From: Sphingomicrobium lutaoense
GTDB lineage: Bacteria > Pseudomonadota > Alphaproteobacteria > Sphingomonadales > Sphingomonadaceae
Length of the DNA: 64,000 bases
NCBI RefSeq assembly: GCF_014195685.1
Contig: NZ_JACICF010000001.1
Location: forward strand, 629,317 to 693,316
Direction of reading: 5' to 3'
Under the pieces are notes generated by a model that did not search any database, was not told the origin of the DNA, and saw only the letters and a list, made by a program, of their open reading frames with translations. Both the position numbers and the translations under genes were made by a program. Shown here in pieces: positions 39,344-48,851 of this stretch. The stretch's first letter is position 1; every line of letters starts with the position of its first letter.

Positions 39344-40381
39344 ATGTTGTTCATGTGGGGCAAGCTGGCGGGGGCATTGTTCGCCTTGGGATTGGCGGGA
39401 GCGCAAGCCGGGCCTTCGGCCGGGCGCGGTCCCATCATCGATATGCATCTCCATGCCGTGGCGGCGGATCATAACGGTCCGCCGCCGCAGCATATGTGCG
39501 CGCCAATGGAGCGTTTTCCGGCATGGGACCCGGCGACCGACTATCGCGAACATTTCAAGGCGGTGACCCGCGACGGTATCGCGTGCGATAATCCCATCGT
39601 CTCGGCGGCGAGCGACGAGGCGCTGCGCGACCGCACGATCGAACTGGTCGAGAAACATGACATCTTCGCCGTGCTGGGCGGTTCGCCCGAGAAGGTCGCC
39701 GAATGGCGCGATCATGCGCCGGGCCGTTTCCTCCCGGGCTTCGACCTGAGCCTTCCGCGCGAGGATACGGCCGAGAAGCTGCGCGCGCTCCATGCCGAGG
39801 GCAGGCTATCCGTGCTTGCCGAGGTCCAGGTGCAATATTTCGGGATCGGGCCCGATGACGAGCGGATGGAGCCCATCTGGGCGCTGGCCGAGGAGCTCGA
39901 TATTCCGGTCGGCATCCATATCGGGGAGGGTCCGCCGGGCACCGCCTATCTCGGCCTGCCGTTCAAGGCGGCGCTGGGCGATCCCCTGCTTCTGGAGCCG
40001 GTGCTGCTGCGCCACCCGAAATTGCGGGTCTATGTCATGCATGCCGGCTTTCCCTTCCGGGACCGGATGAAAGCGCTGATGATGGCGCATCCGCAGGTTC
40101 ATGCCGATGTGGGCGTGCTGGCCTATACGCGGCGACCCTCGCAATTCCACGGCTTTCTCTGCGACCTGGTCGATGCCGGTTTTGGCGACCGCATTCTCTA
40201 CGGCACCGACCAGATGGTCTGGCCCGACACCATCCCGCTGGCGATCAAGGCGATCGAGACGGCACCCTGCCTCGATGCGCAGCAGAAACGCGATATCTTC
40301 TACAATAACGCCGCGCGTTTTCTTCGCCTCGACGAAGCGACCATCGCGCGGCACCATGCGATCGCCGCTGCCACGCCCTGA
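39344..40381 (+). CDS. Amidohydrolase-2 family metal hydrolase, secreted
   Basis: 345 residues from ATG at 39344; ATG at 39353 is an alternative. A signal peptide ends near AGAQA. Metal-site marks of the amidohydrolase superfamily are IIDMHLHA near residue 32 (HxH), VGIHIGEG near 192, YVMHAGFPF near 230 and the late Asp in YGTDQMVWP near 287. The substrate is unknown; family members are hydrolases and decarboxylases. Ends 22 bases before the convergent halogenase gene. Confidence 0.85.
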   Translation: MLFMWGKLAGALFALGLAGAQAGPSAGRGPIIDMHLHAVAADHNGPPPQHMCAPMERFPAWDPATDYREHFKAVTRDGIACDNPIVSAASDEALRDRTIELVEKHDIFAVLGGSPEKVAEWRDHAPGRFLPGFDLSLPREDTAEKLRALHAEGRLSVLAEVQVQYFGIGPDDERMEPIWALAEELDIPVGIHIGEGPPGTAYLGLPFKAALGDPLLLEPVLLRHPKLRVYVMHAGFPFRDRMKALMMAHPQVHADVGVLAYTRRPSQFHGFLCDLVDAGFGDRILYGTDQMVWPDTIPLAIKAIETAPCLDAQQKRDIFYNNAARFLRLDEATIARHHAIAAATP

Positions 40382-40403
40382 AGGGCGCCGAGCCGGGGTT
40401 TGA

Positions 40404-41906
40404 TCAGATCGGATTGGCGGGGCAGTAGCGCGCCAGATATTCCTCATGAGTGGGCATATGGTCGACCAGATATTGGATTGACTTCTGGATCTCGCCCAAT
40501 TCCTTCGACAGGCCGGGTTCGGCCACCGTGCCTGCCATCGCGTTGGTGCCGATGGGACTGATGCCCTGGCCGACCATGACCGCGACCCAGCTGGTCGCAG
40601 TGAAGAGTTCGTCATCCTCTCGGAAGATCTGGCCGTTGAGGCGGAAAAGCTCGATCTTTTCCTTGAGCGTGTCGGGGATTTCCATCGTCCGGCAGTAATT
40701 CCAGAACTCGCTGTCGTCGCGTTCAGTGGATTTGTAATGCAGGATGAGGAAGTCGCGGATCCGCTCATATTCCTTGCGGGTGAGGCGGTTAAAGGCCTCT
40801 TCCTGTTCGCGCGTCACGCCGTCGAGCGAAAGCAGGGCGACGAGCTTGTTCACCGCGGTGTTGATGAGGTGGATCGAGGTCGATTCCAGAGGCTCCATGA
40901 AGCCTGCCGAGAGGCCGATCGCGACCACGTTGCGGTTCCAGAATTTCTTACGGCGGCCGGTTACGAAGCGGAGGAAATTGGGATCGGCCTGGATTTCCCC
41001 GTCGACATTGGCGGCAAGGATGTCGTGCGCCTTTTCATCCTCCATATAGGCGGAGCAATAGACATGGCCGTTGCCGTTGCGCTGTTGCAGCGGGACGCGC
41101 CATTGCCAGCCCGCGCTGTGCGCGGTGGCGCGGGTGTAGGGCAGGATGTTGCCATCGCCCGCCGAGGGGAGGGCGACCGCCCGGTCGCAGGGCAGCCAGT
41201 GGGTCCATTCCTCATAGCCGGACTTCAGTGCCTGTTCGATGAGGAGGCCGCGAAAGCCGGTGCAGTCGACGAAGAAGTCGCCCGCGATTTCCTGCCCGCC
41301 TTCGAGGCGGATCGCTTCGACGAAGCCGCTTTCGGAATTGAGCTGGACATCTTCGACCTTGCCTTCCTGCCGCTTCACGCCGCGCGCCTCGGCGTGGCGG
41401 CGCAGGAACTTGGCGTAGCGGCCGGCATCGAGATGATAGGCATAGTTGATCGGCGGCAAATCCTCGCGCTGCGCGGGGTCGGTCTTGGCGAACTTGCGCT
41501 GCATCGCTGCCTGGGTTTCGGGGCTGAAGGCGTGGAGCGGGCGCGGGTCGCCCGCGAGGCGATATTTGAGCCAGATCTGGTGGAAGGCGCAGCCTTCGAT
41601 ATCGTAGCCATAATTTCCGAAGGGGTGGAAATAGCTGTCGCCCCGGCGCTGCCAGTTGAGGAAGTGGATGCCGAGCTTGAAGGTGCCTTGTACCGCCGAG
41701 AGCATTTCGGCCTCGTCGATGCCCAGGAGGCGATTGAAATCGACGAAAGGCGGGATAGTCGCTTCGCCCACGCCCACGGTGCCGATCATCTCGGATTCGA
41801 CGAGGGTGATGCTGACGGGATGGGCGTCGACCAGCTTGGAAAGCGCTGCGGCGGTCATCCAGCCCGCGGTTCCGCCGCCGACGATCACGATCCTGCGAAT
41901 GGCCAT
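40404..41906 (-). CDS. FAD-dependent tryptophan-halogenase-like enzyme
   Basis: 500 residues. FAD site VIVGGGTAGWMTAAALS (7-23). Motifs of flavin-dependent halogenases are intact: the catalytic Lys77 in GTFKLGIHFLNW, WQWRVP (267-272, matching the WxWxIP signature), and Glu341-Ser342 in EPLESTSIH. Known members add Cl or Br to tryptophan or indole using FADH2; related genes near TonB receptors in Caulobacterales and Xanthomonadales brominate indole in vitro. The natural substrate is unknown. It diverges from the TonB receptor across a double LacI-type operator. A separate flavin reductase is needed and is not here. Confidence 0.88.
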   Translation of the reverse strand: MAIRRIVIVGGGTAGWMTAAALSKLVDAHPVSITLVESEMIGTVGVGEATIPPFVDFNRLLGIDEAEMLSAVQGTFKLGIHFLNWQRRGDSYFHPFGNYGYDIEGCAFHQIWLKYRLAGDPRPLHAFSPETQAAMQRKFAKTDPAQREDLPPINYAYHLDAGRYAKFLRRHAEARGVKRQEGKVEDVQLNSESGFVEAIRLEGGQEIAGDFFVDCTGFRGLLIEQALKSGYEEWTHWLPCDRAVALPSAGDGNILPYTRATAHSAGWQWRVPLQQRNGNGHVYCSAYMEDEKAHDILAANVDGEIQADPNFLRFVTGRRKKFWNRNVVAIGLSAGFMEPLESTSIHLINTAVNKLVALLSLDGVTREQEEAFNRLTRKEYERIRDFLILHYKSTERDDSEFWNYCRTMEIPDTLKEKIELFRLNGQIFREDDELFTATSWVAVMVGQGISPIGTNAMAGTVAEPGLSKELGEIQKSIQYLVDHMPTHEEYLARYCPANPI

Positions 41907-42011
41907 CGAGCCCTGTCTCCCCCGCTACACGCCATGCCTGTGCCAATGCGGCAACACTCATCAAGCATGACCGCCAGAGGCGAGGCAAGGCTTAGCGGGA
42001 AAGTCCCGAAA

Positions 42012-42047
42012 TGTGAACGTTCATCTTGGACTTGTGAACGCTCACAA
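42012..42047. promoter_or_regulatory. Tandem LacI-type operators in the halogenase/TonB divergent region
   Basis: TGAACGTTCA (42014-42023) and TTGTGAACGCTCACAA (42032-42047; one mismatch to a perfect palindrome) have centres exactly 21 bases apart, two helical turns. The palindrome core recurs before lacI/GH3. The 209-base gap holds no gene. Confidence 0.65.
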
Positions 42048-42115
42048 TTTGCGATAACACTGGCGTAACAATCGCGTTTTTGCGCTTCGCCAAAACTCGT
42101 CAGGGGAGGATCATT

Positions 42116-45100
42116 TTGGCCATCGACAAAGAGCATCCGGAGACTTTTTCCGCCGCGCGCATGCTGGCCACCGTGTCGAGCGTGGCCTTGTGCATGGCGA
42201 TGACCCAGCCCGCGCACGCGCGGGACACGCAGGAAGCGCAGGACGAGGAAGAAGTGCAGGAAGGCGCGGGCACCGATGCGCCAGTGATCGAGGAAGACGA
42301 TACGATCGTCGTTACCGGTTACCTCCAGAGCCTCGAGAATGCGCAGGCGATCAAGCGCGACGCCGATACTTTCGTCGATGTCATCACCGCCGAGGATATC
42401 GGCGCGCTTCCCGACCGGTCGGTTGCCGAATCGCTGCAGCGGGTTCCGGGCGTCAATATCTCGAGGTTCGAACAGCGCGACGATCCCGACCGTTTCTCGG
42501 TCGAGGGCTCGGGTGTCATCATTCGCGGTCTCCCCTATGTCCGCTCGGAGTTGAACGGGCGTGACATCTTTTCCGCGAACGGCGGCCGGGTCCTCGGCTT
42601 CAACGATGTGTCCCCCGAACTTTTGGGGCGCGTCGAAGTGTACAAGAATCTGACCGCCGACATGGTCGAGGGCGGGGTCGCGGGTCTCGTCAATCTCGTC
42701 ACCCGCAAGCCGCTCGACAATCCGGGCCTCAAGATCGCGGGAACGATCGAGGCCAATGTCGGCGACCTAGCCGAAAAATGGTCGCCGGGCTTTTCGATCC
42801 TCGCGTCGAACAGCTTCGATTCGGGCGACATGGAGTTCGGCATCCAGCTTGGCTATGCGCAGCAGGAACTGGTGACGCGGACCGACGCCTCGCAGATCAC
42901 CGATCCCTGCTATCGCGCCGAAACGCTGGACGGGCCGTGCGTCCGCTTCGCGCCGGTGGGTTCGGGCGGCTATGGCGACGTCATCTTCGGTGCGGACGAG
43001 TTCCCGCCCGCCAACACGGTGGTGGCGCCGAAGGGTGCGGGCGTGCGCACCACGGGCCTCGAACGCGACCGCCAGGCCTATTCGGCGGTCATGCAAATGG
43101 AATCGAAGGACGGTTCGGTCGGCTTCACGGTCGAATATCTGCGTGCCGAGACCGATGCGAGCATCAACGAGTTCGCGGTGCTGGCGCAGGTCAATGACGA
43201 CAATCTCTTCCCGGTGATCGCGCCCGGCACGACCCCGGTGATCGACGGCAACCAGGTGGTGTCGGCGACGCTGACCCAGAACAGCTTCGGCATTTCGGGC
43301 ATTCCCACCGAGACCCTGCGCTTCCAGCGCAAGGACGAAGCGATGACCGAGGATCTGTCGGGCACCCTTCAGATCAACCCGACCGATCGGCTCGCACTCA
43401 ATTTCGAGGGGCAATATATCAATTCGGACCGCAGCGAGGATGGCATCATCCTGGCGATGCGGTCGTTCACCGATATCTTCTTCGACAATTCGGGCGAGAC
43501 GCCGGTGGTGCAGTTCCTCCAGGCGGGGCAGGGCAGCACGGGCAATGCGACCGAATATCTCAACGATCCGGCGGCGATCTATTACTGGTTCCATCTCGAC
43601 AACCAGGTTCGCAATGAGGGCAAGCTCTATTCGCTGCGCGCCGATGCCGATTACGACCTCGAAGATACCGGTCTTGGCCCCGTCAAGGGCGTGCGGTTCG
43701 GGGCGCGTTGGTCCGACCGCAATCGGGTGACGCGCAATGCCAATTTCGCCAACTGGAGCAATCTTGGCGACACCTGGACCGGCCGCGGAGGCAATTGGAA
43801 CTGCGGCGATCCGCAAATCTTCGGCTGCGGCGGGGCCTATGCCTTCGATTTCCCCGAATCCTACGATACCTTCAATCCGTTCGGAGACGATTTCCAGCGC
43901 GGCAATGTCGCGGTGCCCGTGGGGCCGGCGATCTTCTTTGGCGGAGACGACCTGGTCGCGGCCTATCTCGACCGGTCGCTCGAGGACCAGCTCAATGCCA
44001 TCAAGGCCTTCACGATCACTCCCGAGGGGCGGCCGCTGATCTACAGCCGTGGAGGACTGGTCTCCGGGCTGCCGTTCCTCGATGGCGAGATTTCGGACGT
44101 GGACGAGGAAACGCTGGCCTTTTACGGGCGGGTCGATTTCGGGCACGAGTTCGCGGGCGGCGTGAGCGTCGATGGCAATTTCGGGCTTCGCTATGTCGAG
44201 ACGACCGTGGGCAGCGCGGGCGAATTGCAGGCGATCCCCGCAGCCTATGTCGATGATCCCATCTATGAGATTCCGGGCGATCCGACCTCGTTCAATCGCG
44301 GGGGCGATGGCGACGGGATCGCCGAAGTGTCGGACATCCAGAACCGCTGCGCCAATATCCCGGGAGGACAGACGCGGCCCGGCTATTGCGACCTGTCGGC
44401 GGCGCGGCAGGCCGAGTTCGTCGGCGCGCTGACGGGCGAGATCGTCGATGACAGCGCCGACATCGTCTATGACAATTGGCTTCCGAGCTTCAACATCAAG
44501 GTCGATGTGGGCGGCGGACTGTTGTTCCGCGGGGCGGTGTCGAAGGGCATCTTCAGGCCCGACATGGCGGCCTATCGGACAGGTGGTTTCCTGGGTGACA
44601 ATACCCGTACCCTCGTCGCCGAAGGGACGACCGCGACCGGGCCGCTCTTCTCGATCTTCACGGGTAACCGCCTGTTGAGGCCGCTCGAAAGCTGGAATTA
44701 CGACCTGTCGGCCGAATATTATTGGGCGGACGTGGGGTCAGTGACCATGTCACTGTTCCAGAAGGACTTTTCCAAGCTGTTCGGCTTCGGTCCGAGCGTG
44801 CGGCCGATCGATATCGGCGCCAGCGAGGACGTGCCGTTGCTGGTGACGGGGCCGGTCAATTTCGGTGAAGCGACCCTGAAGGGCGCGGAACTCGCCTATC
44901 AGCAGCAATATGACTTCCTGCCGGGTGCGCTGGGTGGCTTCGGCACCCAGCTCACCTACACCTATGTCGATGCGAGCGATTTCGGGAGCGAGGGGGACAT
45001 CCTTCCAGGCCTGCCGTTCCCGGGCGTGTCGAAGCATACCGTCAACGCGGTGCTCTTCTACGAGAAATACGGATTGTCGGCGCGCGCGGCCTATCATTGG

Positions 45101-45355
45101 CGCTCCGATTTCCTGCAGACGCCGCGCGACGTGATCTTCCCCTTCTCGCCCATCTATGGCGAGGAAACGGGGCAGCTCGATGCGTCGATCTTCTATTCGA
45201 TCACCGACAATGTGAAGATCGGGGTGCAGGGCGTGAACCTTCTCGACGAAGTGACGCGCACCACCCAGGTGATCGATTATGACGGGACGCGGCTGACGCG
45301 TTCGGCCTTCCGCAACGACCGGAGGTTCACCTTCCTCTTGCGGTTCGATTTCTAG
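42116..45355 (+). CDS. TonB-dependent outer-membrane receptor
   Basis: 1079 residues from TTG at 42116, chosen because GGGGAGG lies six bases upstream; ATG at 42161 is an alternative start. A signal sequence ends near PAHARD. The TonB box region reads DDTIVVTGY, followed by the plug (VITAEDIGALPDRSVAESLQRVPGVNI) and a long barrel ending in a final Phe (FTFLLRFDF). It imports a ligand larger than porin size; the neighbouring GH16, GH3 and LacI genes suggest a beta-glucan or oligosaccharide. A strong hairpin follows the stop. Confidence 0.93.
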   Translation: MAIDKEHPETFSAARMLATVSSVALCMAMTQPAHARDTQEAQDEEEVQEGAGTDAPVIEEDDTIVVTGYLQSLENAQAIKRDADTFVDVITAEDIGALPDRSVAESLQRVPGVNISRFEQRDDPDRFSVEGSGVIIRGLPYVRSELNGRDIFSANGGRVLGFNDVSPELLGRVEVYKNLTADMVEGGVAGLVNLVTRKPLDNPGLKIAGTIEANVGDLAEKWSPGFSILASNSFDSGDMEFGIQLGYAQQELVTRTDASQITDPCYRAETLDGPCVRFAPVGSGGYGDVIFGADEFPPANTVVAPKGAGVRTTGLERDRQAYSAVMQMESKDGSVGFTVEYLRAETDASINEFAVLAQVNDDNLFPVIAPGTTPVIDGNQVVSATLTQNSFGISGIPTETLRFQRKDEAMTEDLSGTLQINPTDRLALNFEGQYINSDRSEDGIILAMRSFTDIFFDNSGETPVVQFLQAGQGSTGNATEYLNDPAAIYYWFHLDNQVRNEGKLYSLRADADYDLEDTGLGPVKGVRFGARWSDRNRVTRNANFANWSNLGDTWTGRGGNWNCGDPQIFGCGGAYAFDFPESYDTFNPFGDDFQRGNVAVPVGPAIFFGGDDLVAAYLDRSLEDQLNAIKAFTITPEGRPLIYSRGGLVSGLPFLDGEISDVDEETLAFYGRVDFGHEFAGGVSVDGNFGLRYVETTVGSAGELQAIPAAYVDDPIYEIPGDPTSFNRGGDGDGIAEVSDIQNRCANIPGGQTRPGYCDLSAARQAEFVGALTGEIVDDSADIVYDNWLPSFNIKVDVGGGLLFRGAVSKGIFRPDMAAYRTGGFLGDNTRTLVAEGTTATGPLFSIFTGNRLLRPLESWNYDLSAEYYWADVGSVTMSLFQKDFSKLFGFGPSVRPIDIGASEDVPLLVTGPVNFGEATLKGAELAYQQQYDFLPGALGGFGTQLTYTYVDASDFGSEGDILPGLPFPGVSKHTVNAVLFYEKYGLSARAAYHWRSDFLQTPRDVIFPFSPIYGEETGQLDASIFYSITDNVKIGVQGVNLLDEVTRTTQVIDYDGTRLTRSAFRNDRRFTFLLRFDF

Positions 45356-45382
45356 GGAAGCGAGAGCTTTACCAATGGGGGT

Positions 45383-45420
45383 GATGGGCTGCCGCTTTGC
45401 GCGGTGGCCCATCTAGCTTT
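45383..45420 (+). terminator. Hairpin terminator after the TonB receptor gene
   Basis: GATGGGCTGCCGC pairs with GCGGTGGCCCATC (13 pairs, two of them G-U) around a five-base loop, 27 bases after the receptor stop; TAGCTTT follows, a weak T-tract. Confidence 0.55.
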
Positions 45421-45457
45421 AGGCTGGTGGCGCGGAGGCAAGCGAAAGGTTCGGGCG

Positions 45458-46396
45458 ATGCGGGCAGGCTTGATCGGGGCGATGGTGCCGGGTGCGCTTC
45501 TGATCGCGGGATGCGCGGCGGGCGTGACGGATCGCGGCGGCCACGAAGGCTGGAGCCTGGTCTGGGCCGACGAGTTCGACGACAGCCGGATCGACACGCA
45601 CAAATGGGATTTCGACCGCGATTGCTGGGGCGGGGGCAATGAAGAGCGGCAATGCTATACCGACAGTCCGCGCAACGCCTTCATCGAGGATGGCAAGCTC
45701 GTCATCATGGCGCGACGGGAAGAGGCGAGCGGGCCTGCCTGGCCGCCGCACCTGCGCGCCGCGCAGGACGATCCCGACCGTGTCGCGCACAAGCCCTTTA
45801 CCTCGGCCCGGCTGGTGACCCGGGGCAAGGCCGCCTGGCGATATGGAAAGGTCGAGGTTCGAGCCAAACTGCCGCAGGGGCAGGGGACTTGGCCGGCGAT
45901 CTGGATGCTGCCCGAGGACGGGAATTATGGCGGCTGGGCGGCATCGGGCGAGATCGACATACTGGAAGCGGTCAATCTCGGCGTGGCCTGCGCCCAATGT
46001 CCGAGCGGGCGCGAGGATCGCATCCTGGGTACGCTTCATTATGGCGGGCAGTGGCCCGACAATGAGCATGTCTCGACCGAAGTGCATCGGCCCGAAGTGC
46101 TCGAAGGTTTCCACACTTTCGGGATCGTCTGGCGGCCCGGCCGGTTCGACTGGACCTTCGATGGGAAGGTCTTTGCCAGCCGCGAAGCGGACGAGTGGTG
46201 GACGTCGGCATCCGAGAATGCCGAGGCGCCGTTCGACCGGCCGTTCCATCTGATCCTCAATCTCGCCATCGGCGGGAAGCTGTCCGAAGAGCGCGGGATC
46301 GGCGGTGTCGACGAGAGCGGATATCCCAAGTGGATGGAAGTCGACTGGGTGCGGGTCTGGCAATGCGACCCGCCCGGTGGCTGCGCCGCGCCCTAG
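45458..46396 (+). CDS. GH16-family beta-glucanase lipoprotein (laminarinase type)
   Basis: 312 residues from ATG at 45458 with AAAGG before it. Lipobox IAGC, Cys at residue 19. The GH16 catalytic motif is GEIDILEAV near residue 168: the first Glu is nucleophile and the second acid/base. WADEFDDSRIDTHKW near 40 and the FHTFGIVWRPGRFDWTFDG segment near 225 are typical of beta-1,3-glucanases. It should cut laminarin-like glucans at the cell surface. The stop shares CTAG with the convergent MFS gene. Confidence 0.9.
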   Translation: MRAGLIGAMVPGALLIAGCAAGVTDRGGHEGWSLVWADEFDDSRIDTHKWDFDRDCWGGGNEERQCYTDSPRNAFIEDGKLVIMARREEASGPAWPPHLRAAQDDPDRVAHKPFTSARLVTRGKAAWRYGKVEVRAKLPQGQGTWPAIWMLPEDGNYGGWAASGEIDILEAVNLGVACAQCPSGREDRILGTLHYGGQWPDNEHVSTEVHRPEVLEGFHTFGIVWRPGRFDWTFDGKVFASREADEWWTSASENAEAPFDRPFHLILNLAIGGKLSEERGIGGVDESGYPKWMEVDWVRVWQCDPPGGCAAP

Positions 46397-47598
46397 CGGA
46401 CCGAGCGGATCCCCATCACCGATGCCGCGGCCACGAGCGCGGCGAGCGTGCCCAGCCCGATGAGAAGCCGAAGCGCTCCGCCCGGCAGGTCGCCGCTGCT
46501 GAGCAGAAGGGCCGCCGAAGGCGCGATGATCGCGGGCAAGGTGTTGGTGAGGTTCATCAGCCCCAGATAGGTGCCCCGCCGCCGGTGCCCCGCAAGCATC
46601 TGGGCGACCAGCGCCGAATCGACCGAAAGGAAAGCGGTGAGGCAGGCGGTGAACAGCGCATAGGCAGCGAGAATGACTCCCCAATGGCTTCCCCATGCCA
46701 GGAGCGCGAGCGCCAGCGCGACGCCGCAGGCGGTGAGCGCGAGCGGGACGCGGCGCTTGCCCGCCACATCGCTGATCCGGCCCGCGATGATCCCCGCGCC
46801 CAGGGACATGATCGTGGCGATGAGGCTGAGGGTTGCCACGCCCGCCGAAGCTGCCTGATCGGGATAACCTGCCGCCCCCGAGGCGATGCCGTCGACGTAA
46901 AGATAGAGATAGGAAAGCATGATCGCCGCGCCGGTCTGCACCGTGAGGCGCGCCACCCATGCCAGCGCGAAGTCCCGGCCCAGCGCGGCGCCGCGGTCGG
47001 CGGGCGGTTCTTCGCGGGCGATGAGGGGGAGATCGGCTGGCCAGGCGATGAGCAGCGGAAGGATGAGCGCGGCAATGATGCCCGCGAGGAGGAGGAAGGG
47101 CCAGCCGCTGTCCGCCGAGCCGAGATAGCCGAGCAGGGTGATGGCAAGGCCCGCAAGCGGGAGCGCCATGCCCAGCCAGCCCGCGATCCAGCCCTTGCGT
47201 GCGTGCGGCACATGGTCAGCGAGAAGCGCGCCGATGGGCGCGAACATGAGGTTGAAGCTGGCCTGGAAGACGATGATCGCGGCGAACAGGGTGAGCGGCG
47301 TGCGCGCATCGGCGAACAGCGCATAGCTGGCGAGGAGCGCGGCAAGCCCGAGAGCGATCGGCATGCGGCGGTTGCCGTGGCGGCGGATCCAATAGTCGCT
47401 GAAGGCACCGGCGGCGATGTTGGCGAGGCTGGCGGTGACGCCGCCGACGAGGAGCAGCCAGCTCAACAGCGTGATCGGTTCGTCGGCCGCGATCGCCGCC
47501 ACGCGGCGGGGCAGGAGCAGGACCAAGAGCGGGAGGAAGGCGATGAACGCGCCCAGATTTGCGAGGATGTAGAGCGGCGTGAAACGCGCCTTGTTCAT
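46393..47598 (-). CDS. MFS sugar-transporter-like protein
   Basis: 401 residues from ATG at 47598 that overlaps the lacI stop (ATGA). Eleven to twelve membrane helices. Loop motifs GAFSDYWIRRHGNRR near 65 and GRISDVAGKRR near 270 are the MFS signature after helix 2 and its second-half copy. Placed with lacI and between two glycoside hydrolase genes, it probably moves released sugars across the inner membrane. Substrate inferred from context only. Confidence 0.85.
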   Translation of the reverse strand: MNKARFTPLYILANLGAFIAFLPLLVLLLPRRVAAIAADEPITLLSWLLLVGGVTASLANIAAGAFSDYWIRRHGNRRMPIALGLAALLASYALFADARTPLTLFAAIIVFQASFNLMFAPIGALLADHVPHARKGWIAGWLGMALPLAGLAITLLGYLGSADSGWPFLLLAGIIAALILPLLIAWPADLPLIAREEPPADRGAALGRDFALAWVARLTVQTGAAIMLSYLYLYVDGIASGAAGYPDQAASAGVATLSLIATIMSLGAGIIAGRISDVAGKRRVPLALTACGVALALALLAWGSHWGVILAAYALFTACLTAFLSVDSALVAQMLAGHRRRGTYLGLMNLTNTLPAIIAPSAALLLSSGDLPGGALRLLIGLGTLAALVAAASVMGIRSVR

Positions 47599-48623
47599 CG
47601 CGGGGCAGGACCGGTGGTTTCGCGGACGATGAGGTCGAAGGGCAGGCAATGATCCCCGTTGGCGGGCTGTCCCTCGGCGGCGTCCATCAAAAGTTCGCAG
47701 GCGCGCGCGATCATCGCGGCGGTGGGCTGGCGGATGGCGGTGAGCGGCGGGACCGCGAAACGCGCGCCCGGCGTGTCCTCGAAGCTGATCAGCGAGAGCT
47801 GTTCGGGCACCTCCACGCCGAGCTTGCTGGCGACATGGAGGAGAGCGAAGGCCATTTCGTCATTTTCGGCGATCACTGCGGTGGGTCCGCCATTTTCGAG
47901 CCAGTCGCGCGCGATCGCGCCTGCCTTGTCGAAGGAATAGCCGCCCTCCGCGATGAGCGGTTCGAGGCCCGCATCCTTCATCGCATCGCCATAGCCTTCG
48001 CGCCGGACGAGGCTGGCCTCATAGCTGCGGTCGCCCGCGAGGAAGGCGATCTTGCGGTGGCCGAGGCCGGTAAGATGGTCGACCGCGGCGCGGGCCGCGC
48101 CCGCATCGTCGAAATGGACGCAAAGCGCATCGCTGTTCGCATCGGGCAGGGCGATCCGCGCGAAGGGACGGCCCCGTTCGCGCAGCAGCGCGGCGAGTTC
48201 TGGATTTTCGCTGTGCGGCTGAGTGAGGATGATGCCGTCAGGCTGCAGGCTGGTAAGCACGCGGCGGACCTGTTCGACCGCCTTGCCCGTCTCGGTGTCG
48301 ATGAGTTCGAAGAGCATGTGATAACCGCGCGCTTCGCAGGCGAGCATCCCGCCGTAGAGCATCTGGTCGACCCAGTCGTTGCCATGGCCCGCGGCCCAAT
48401 TCTCGATCGTGCGTTCGCGGTCGTTGATTGCCATGATGAGGAAAGAGCGCGCGCCGCCCATGCGCCGTGCCGCGAGGTTGGGGACATAGCCCAGTTCGGC
48501 AATCGCCGTTTCGATCTTTTCGCGGACCGCGGGCTTCACCCCGGGCTTGCCGTTGATGACGCGGCTGACCGTCTGGCGCGATACGCCAGCAGCCTTTGCG
48601 ACATCTTCGATCGTGATCGACAT
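47595..48623 (-). CDS. LacI-family transcription regulator
   Basis: 342 residues from ATG at 48623 with AGGAAAG ahead. The N terminus is a LacI DNA-binding domain: ITIEDVAKAAGVSRQTVSRVINGKPGV, then the hinge helix PNLAARRM. The rest is a periplasmic-binding-protein fold with effector-site segments such as FEDTPGARFAVPPLTAIRQP near 300. It is translated ahead of the MFS gene. Palindromes before it and before the TonB receptor fit its operators, so it is expected to repress the glycan genes and itself until a sugar binds. Confidence 0.92.
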   Translation of the reverse strand: MSITIEDVAKAAGVSRQTVSRVINGKPGVKPAVREKIETAIAELGYVPNLAARRMGGARSFLIMAINDRERTIENWAAGHGNDWVDQMLYGGMLACEARGYHMLFELIDTETGKAVEQVRRVLTSLQPDGIILTQPHSENPELAALLRERGRPFARIALPDANSDALCVHFDDAGAARAAVDHLTGLGHRKIAFLAGDRSYEASLVRREGYGDAMKDAGLEPLIAEGGYSFDKAGAIARDWLENGGPTAVIAENDEMAFALLHVASKLGVEVPEQLSLISFEDTPGARFAVPPLTAIRQPTAAMIARACELLMDAAEGQPANGDHCLPFDLIVRETTGPAPR

Positions 48624-48671
48624 CGCTTTCCTGCATAACTGCACGCGCATCGTTCGTCGATGGCCAAGGAA

Positions 48672-48702
48672 TGCCAAATTTTTGGCAATTGTGAACGTTC
48701 AC
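48672..48702. promoter_or_regulatory. Palindromic operators between lacI and the GH3 gene
   Basis: GTGAACGTTCAC (48691-48702) is a perfect 12-base palindrome with the same core as the TonB sites. Just left, TGCCAAA-TT-TTTGGCA (48672-48687) is a second perfect inverted repeat. A TTGGCA (48682-48687) could be the -35 element of the GH3 gene, which would place the operator between -35 and -10. Nothing else was seen in the 228-base gap. Confidence 0.6.
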
Positions 48703-48851
48703 TATTTATCCTATGGTCGCCGACGCAGGTTCGCCCCGCGCGAAGTGCGCCGGGTCCTTCACCCTTCACCCCGGCGCTGCTTTTTCGACGCGGGGCGCCT
48801 GCAAACGAACAGGAAGCGATCCGTTTGACGAGCCTTGGGGGGAGATTATCG

